Shown piece by piece: positions 4,982-6,713 of a stretch of DNA of 6,713 nt. Numbering within the stretch: position 1 is the stretch's first letter; the number at the start of each line of letters is the position of its first letter. The notes beneath the pieces are model-generated. The model saw only the letters and a program-made list of their open reading frames with translations. It was not told where the DNA came from and searched no databases. The position numbers and the translations under genes are program-made. The stretch comes from Clostridia bacterium. Its GTDB lineage: Bacteria; Bacillota; Clostridia; UBA1381. The stretch is from contig CAAEKO010000045.1 in assembly GCA_900756545.1 (NCBI GenBank), positions 1 through 6,713 of the forward strand. The letters run 5' to 3'.

Positions 4982-5767
4982 ATGCTGCATTCCATCACCG
5001 ATGTACACGCACATTACGATGAAGCCGTCTTCGACACAGACCGCGGCGAGGTGCTGCGTACCCTGCGCGAAGCGGGCGTGTGCGCCATTGTCAATTCGGG
5101 CTCGAGCGTGCCGTCCTCCCGGCGCTCACTGGACCTGGCGAAACGGTTCGAGGGAGTATATGCCAGTGTAGGCGTATTTCCGTTGGAGGCCTACAACGTG
5201 CCGTCCGGCTGGTTGGAGCAGATCTCCGATATGGCGGAGGAGGACGGTTGTGTGGCCGTTGGAGAGATCGGACTGGATTACCATTTGGAGGATGGCGCAG
5301 GTCCCACATACGCGCAGCGGGAGACGCAAAAAAATGTATTTCGTGCCCAGCTGGAGCTGGCGCGCCGGAAGGGAATGCCTGTGGTCATCCACGACCGGGA
5401 TGCGGATGAGGACGTCATCCGGCTGTTGGCGGAACTGCCATGCCCCGGGATGATCCACCGTTTTTTCAGCCGTGCCGAATATGGCTTTCAGCTTCTGGAA
5501 ATGGGCCTTTCGCTGGGAATCGGCCCGGCTGTCACTTATTCCAATGCGGGAGAGCTGGTCCAGGTGGTGCGGCAGATGCCGTTGGAGCGGCTGTTGCTGG
5601 AAACGGACGCTCCGTTTTTACCCAGCGCCCGCTTTGAAGGCAAACGGGCGACTTCGGATATGATTGCGGACGTATGTGAAGTTGTCGCACAGATACGCGG
5701 AGACGTTACCCCGCAGGAGGTGGCTTTGGCTGCGCGTGAAAACGCCCGCCGGATGTTTGGCATCTGA
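4982..5767 (+). CDS. TatD family metal-dependent hydrolase
   Basis: 261 residues from the ATG at 4982, chosen because AGGAGG (4969-4974) lies 7 nt upstream; an in-frame TTG at 4949 has no such support. TatD proteins are amidohydrolase-like TIM barrels, often Mg-dependent DNases. The metal-site signatures are in order: DVHAH (His9, His11), VAVGEIGLDYH (Glu95), VVIHDRDA (His137), GMIHRFF (His159) and LLLETDAPFLP (Asp209). The C-terminal GKRATSDMI...ENARRMFGI matches the family end, and length is normal. An oddity is the usual GVHPH-like motif after the second strand, which reads GVFPLEA: Phe66 and Leu68 replace both histidines. His159 is followed by Arg-Phe rather than the usual Cys-Phe. All main metal ligands remain, so it is probably active, but substrate preference may differ from standard TatD DNases. 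It is the first gene after the guanine riboswitch and is followed 76 nt later by a purine permease, which suggests a role linked to purine or nucleic-acid salvage. Confidence 0.9.
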   Translation: MLHSITDVHAHYDEAVFDTDRGEVLRTLREAGVCAIVNSGSSVPSSRRSLDLAKRFEGVYASVGVFPLEAYNVPSGWLEQISDMAEEDGCVAVGEIGLDYHLEDGAGPTYAQRETQKNVFRAQLELARRKGMPVVIHDRDADEDVIRLLAELPCPGMIHRFFSRAEYGFQLLEMGLSLGIGPAVTYSNAGELVQVVRQMPLERLLLETDAPFLPSARFEGKRATSDMIADVCEVVAQIRGDVTPQEVALAARENARRMFGI

Positions 5768-5783
5768 TCGTTTTGTATCGGGT

Positions 5784-5803
5784 ACCGGCGCGGCCGCGCC
5801 GGT
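5784..5803. repeat. Perfect GC-rich 20-bp palindrome between the hydrolase and permease genes
   Basis: The halves ACCGGCGCGG and CCGCGCCGGT are exact reverse complements; as RNA it would fold as an 8-bp GC stem with a GGCC tetraloop. It starts 17 nt after the TatD stop. No T-run follows on the + strand (TTCAGGATAAATAAAG), so it is more likely an mRNA stabilising or processing element than a terminator. No convincing promoter is seen between it and the permease, which supports co-transcription. Confidence 0.6.
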
Positions 5804-5843
5804 TCAGGATAAATAAAGCAACTGAGAAACTGGAGGAATCTGT

Positions 5844-6713
5844 ATGAAAACCAAGCTGGACAAGTACTTTCGTATCTCCCAGCGAGGCTCCACCATCGGC
5901 ACGGAGCTGATCGGCGGCGCCACGACCTTTGCCACCATGGCCTATATTTTGGCCTACATGACCGGGGCGATGTCCGCGGTGCCGGGCATTGACCTGACGG
6001 GCGTGCTGCTGTGCACCGCGCTTATCACGGCCATTTCCTGCATCGCCATGGGCCTGGTCGCCAACGCGCCCATCGCATTGGCGCCTGTTCTTGTTATCCC
6101 GAACCTGGTGGCCGGGATGGTGGCCAGCGGCGAGGCTACTTACGGCCAGGCGTTTGGCACGGTGGCAATTTCCGGCATCGTCTTTTTGCTGATCTCTGTT
6201 TTCAAACTGCGCGACCTGTTTGCACGGAGCCTGCCCAAAAACATCAAGATCGGCATCGGCGGTGCGGTGGGCCTGCTGATTGCCAGCATTGGCCTGAATA
6301 CCAGCGGCCTGGCCGCTGCGGGTGAGGATGGCAGCTTCATCAATTTCAGCGATGAAAGCGTGCAGCTGGGGCTGATCGGTTTGGCCATCGCCCTGCTGCT
6401 GACGTATCTCAAAATCACGGTCAACGGCCGCACCTATAAAATCAAGGGCGCGCTGCTGATCTCTATTGTTCTTACAACGATCATCGGTATCCCCATGGGC
6501 GTTACGGTATTGCCCGAAAATATCTTCACCCGTGGTGCGCTGGCATCCATCGGCAATGTGGCGTTCCAGGTGGATATTCTCGGCGCCCTCAAACTGAGTT
6601 TTGTTCCGTTCATCATCATGCTGCTGATCAATGATTTCTTCGGCACATTGGGCACGGGCCTCGCCATGGCGGGCAAAGCGGGGCTGCTGGATGAGGACGG
6701 GAATTTCCCGGCC
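5844..6713 (+). CDS. NCS2/AzgA-like purine permease, 5' part, runs off the window
   Basis: The ATG at 5844 follows GGAGGA (5832-5837) at 6 nt. It is open for 290 codons to the window end, so the C-terminal third to half is missing. The protein is strongly hydrophobic with likely membrane helices near residues 21-41, 52-72, 76-92, 103-120, 133-151, 173-189, 202-219 and 248-265. Family traits of the AzgA/PbuG branch of nucleobase:proton symporters include the N-terminal amphipathic start, IGTELIGGATTFATMAYIL (18-36), NAPIALAP (74-81), LPKNIKIGIGGAVGLLIASIGL (130-151) and DFFGTLGT (264-271) followed by AGLLDEDG (279-286). Departures from consensus: the VNP segment after AYIL is AYMTG, the usual APGMGLNAFF reads APVLVIPNLV, and the second Asp of DFFDT is Gly267. 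These positions lie around the expected substrate site, so substrate may differ from hypoxanthine/guanine. It probably shares the guanine-riboswitch transcript with the TatD gene. Confidence 0.9.
   Translation, partial: MKTKLDKYFRISQRGSTIGTELIGGATTFATMAYILAYMTGAMSAVPGIDLTGVLLCTALITAISCIAMGLVANAPIALAPVLVIPNLVAGMVASGEATYGQAFGTVAISGIVFLLISVFKLRDLFARSLPKNIKIGIGGAVGLLIASIGLNTSGLAAAGEDGSFINFSDESVQLGLIGLAIALLLTYLKITVNGRTYKIKGALLISIVLTTIIGIPMGVTVLPENIFTRGALASIGNVAFQVDILGALKLSFVPFIIMLLINDFFGTLGTGLAMAGKAGLLDEDGNFPA

Noticed and set aside
1..6713. CRISPR array, tRNA or rRNA genes
   Set aside because: No regularly spaced direct repeats and no cloverleaf or rRNA-like stretches were seen on either strand.

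Overview
The window looks like a chromosomal segment of a moderately GC-rich Firmicute, probably a gut-type Clostridia member. This is an inference from the strong AGGAGG-type ribosome binding sites, sigma-A style promoters, a guanine-class purine riboswitch and the mix of gene families. No rRNA, tRNA or other taxonomic marker is present.

Layout. (1) Positions 1-2600 are strikingly AT-rich and carry one large gene (102-2468, +). It encodes a 788-residue protein with a PD-(D/E)xK-type nuclease core and a C-terminal SEC-C zinc-binding motif. Its composition differs sharply from everything to the right (hand counts: 11/60 G+C at 1081-1140 against 32/60 at 5641-5700), so it is probably horizontally acquired. 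(2) A long hairpin at 2612-2662 sits at the composition boundary, between this gene and a convergent small gene (3295-2711, -). The small gene encodes a 194-residue protein with a recognisable Cys/His/Asn papain-like (C39-like) peptidase pattern and has its own extended -10 promoter. (3) A regulatory-rich intergenic region (3305-3732) leads into an AIM24-family gene (3733-4506, +). Its promoter is bracketed by an inverted repeat, and its leader can form mutually exclusive hairpins. (4) A second intergenic region (4507-4981) holds a terminator, a strong promoter, a guanine-type purine riboswitch aptamer (4804-4869) and a short intrinsic terminator. (5) The riboswitch precedes a TatD-family metal-dependent hydrolase (4982-5767, +) and then an NCS2/AzgA-like purine permease (5844 to the window end, partial). 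A GC-rich palindrome lies between these two genes.

How the parts fit. The riboswitch, TatD-family hydrolase and permease form a plausible guanine-repressed purine acquisition or salvage unit. The permease is an expected client of such a riboswitch. The TatD enzyme as first gene is the unusual part, and both proteins depart from their family consensus at motif positions. The nuclease/SEC-C gene stands alone and is the best candidate for an accessory, possibly defensive, function. Nothing in the window proves that role.
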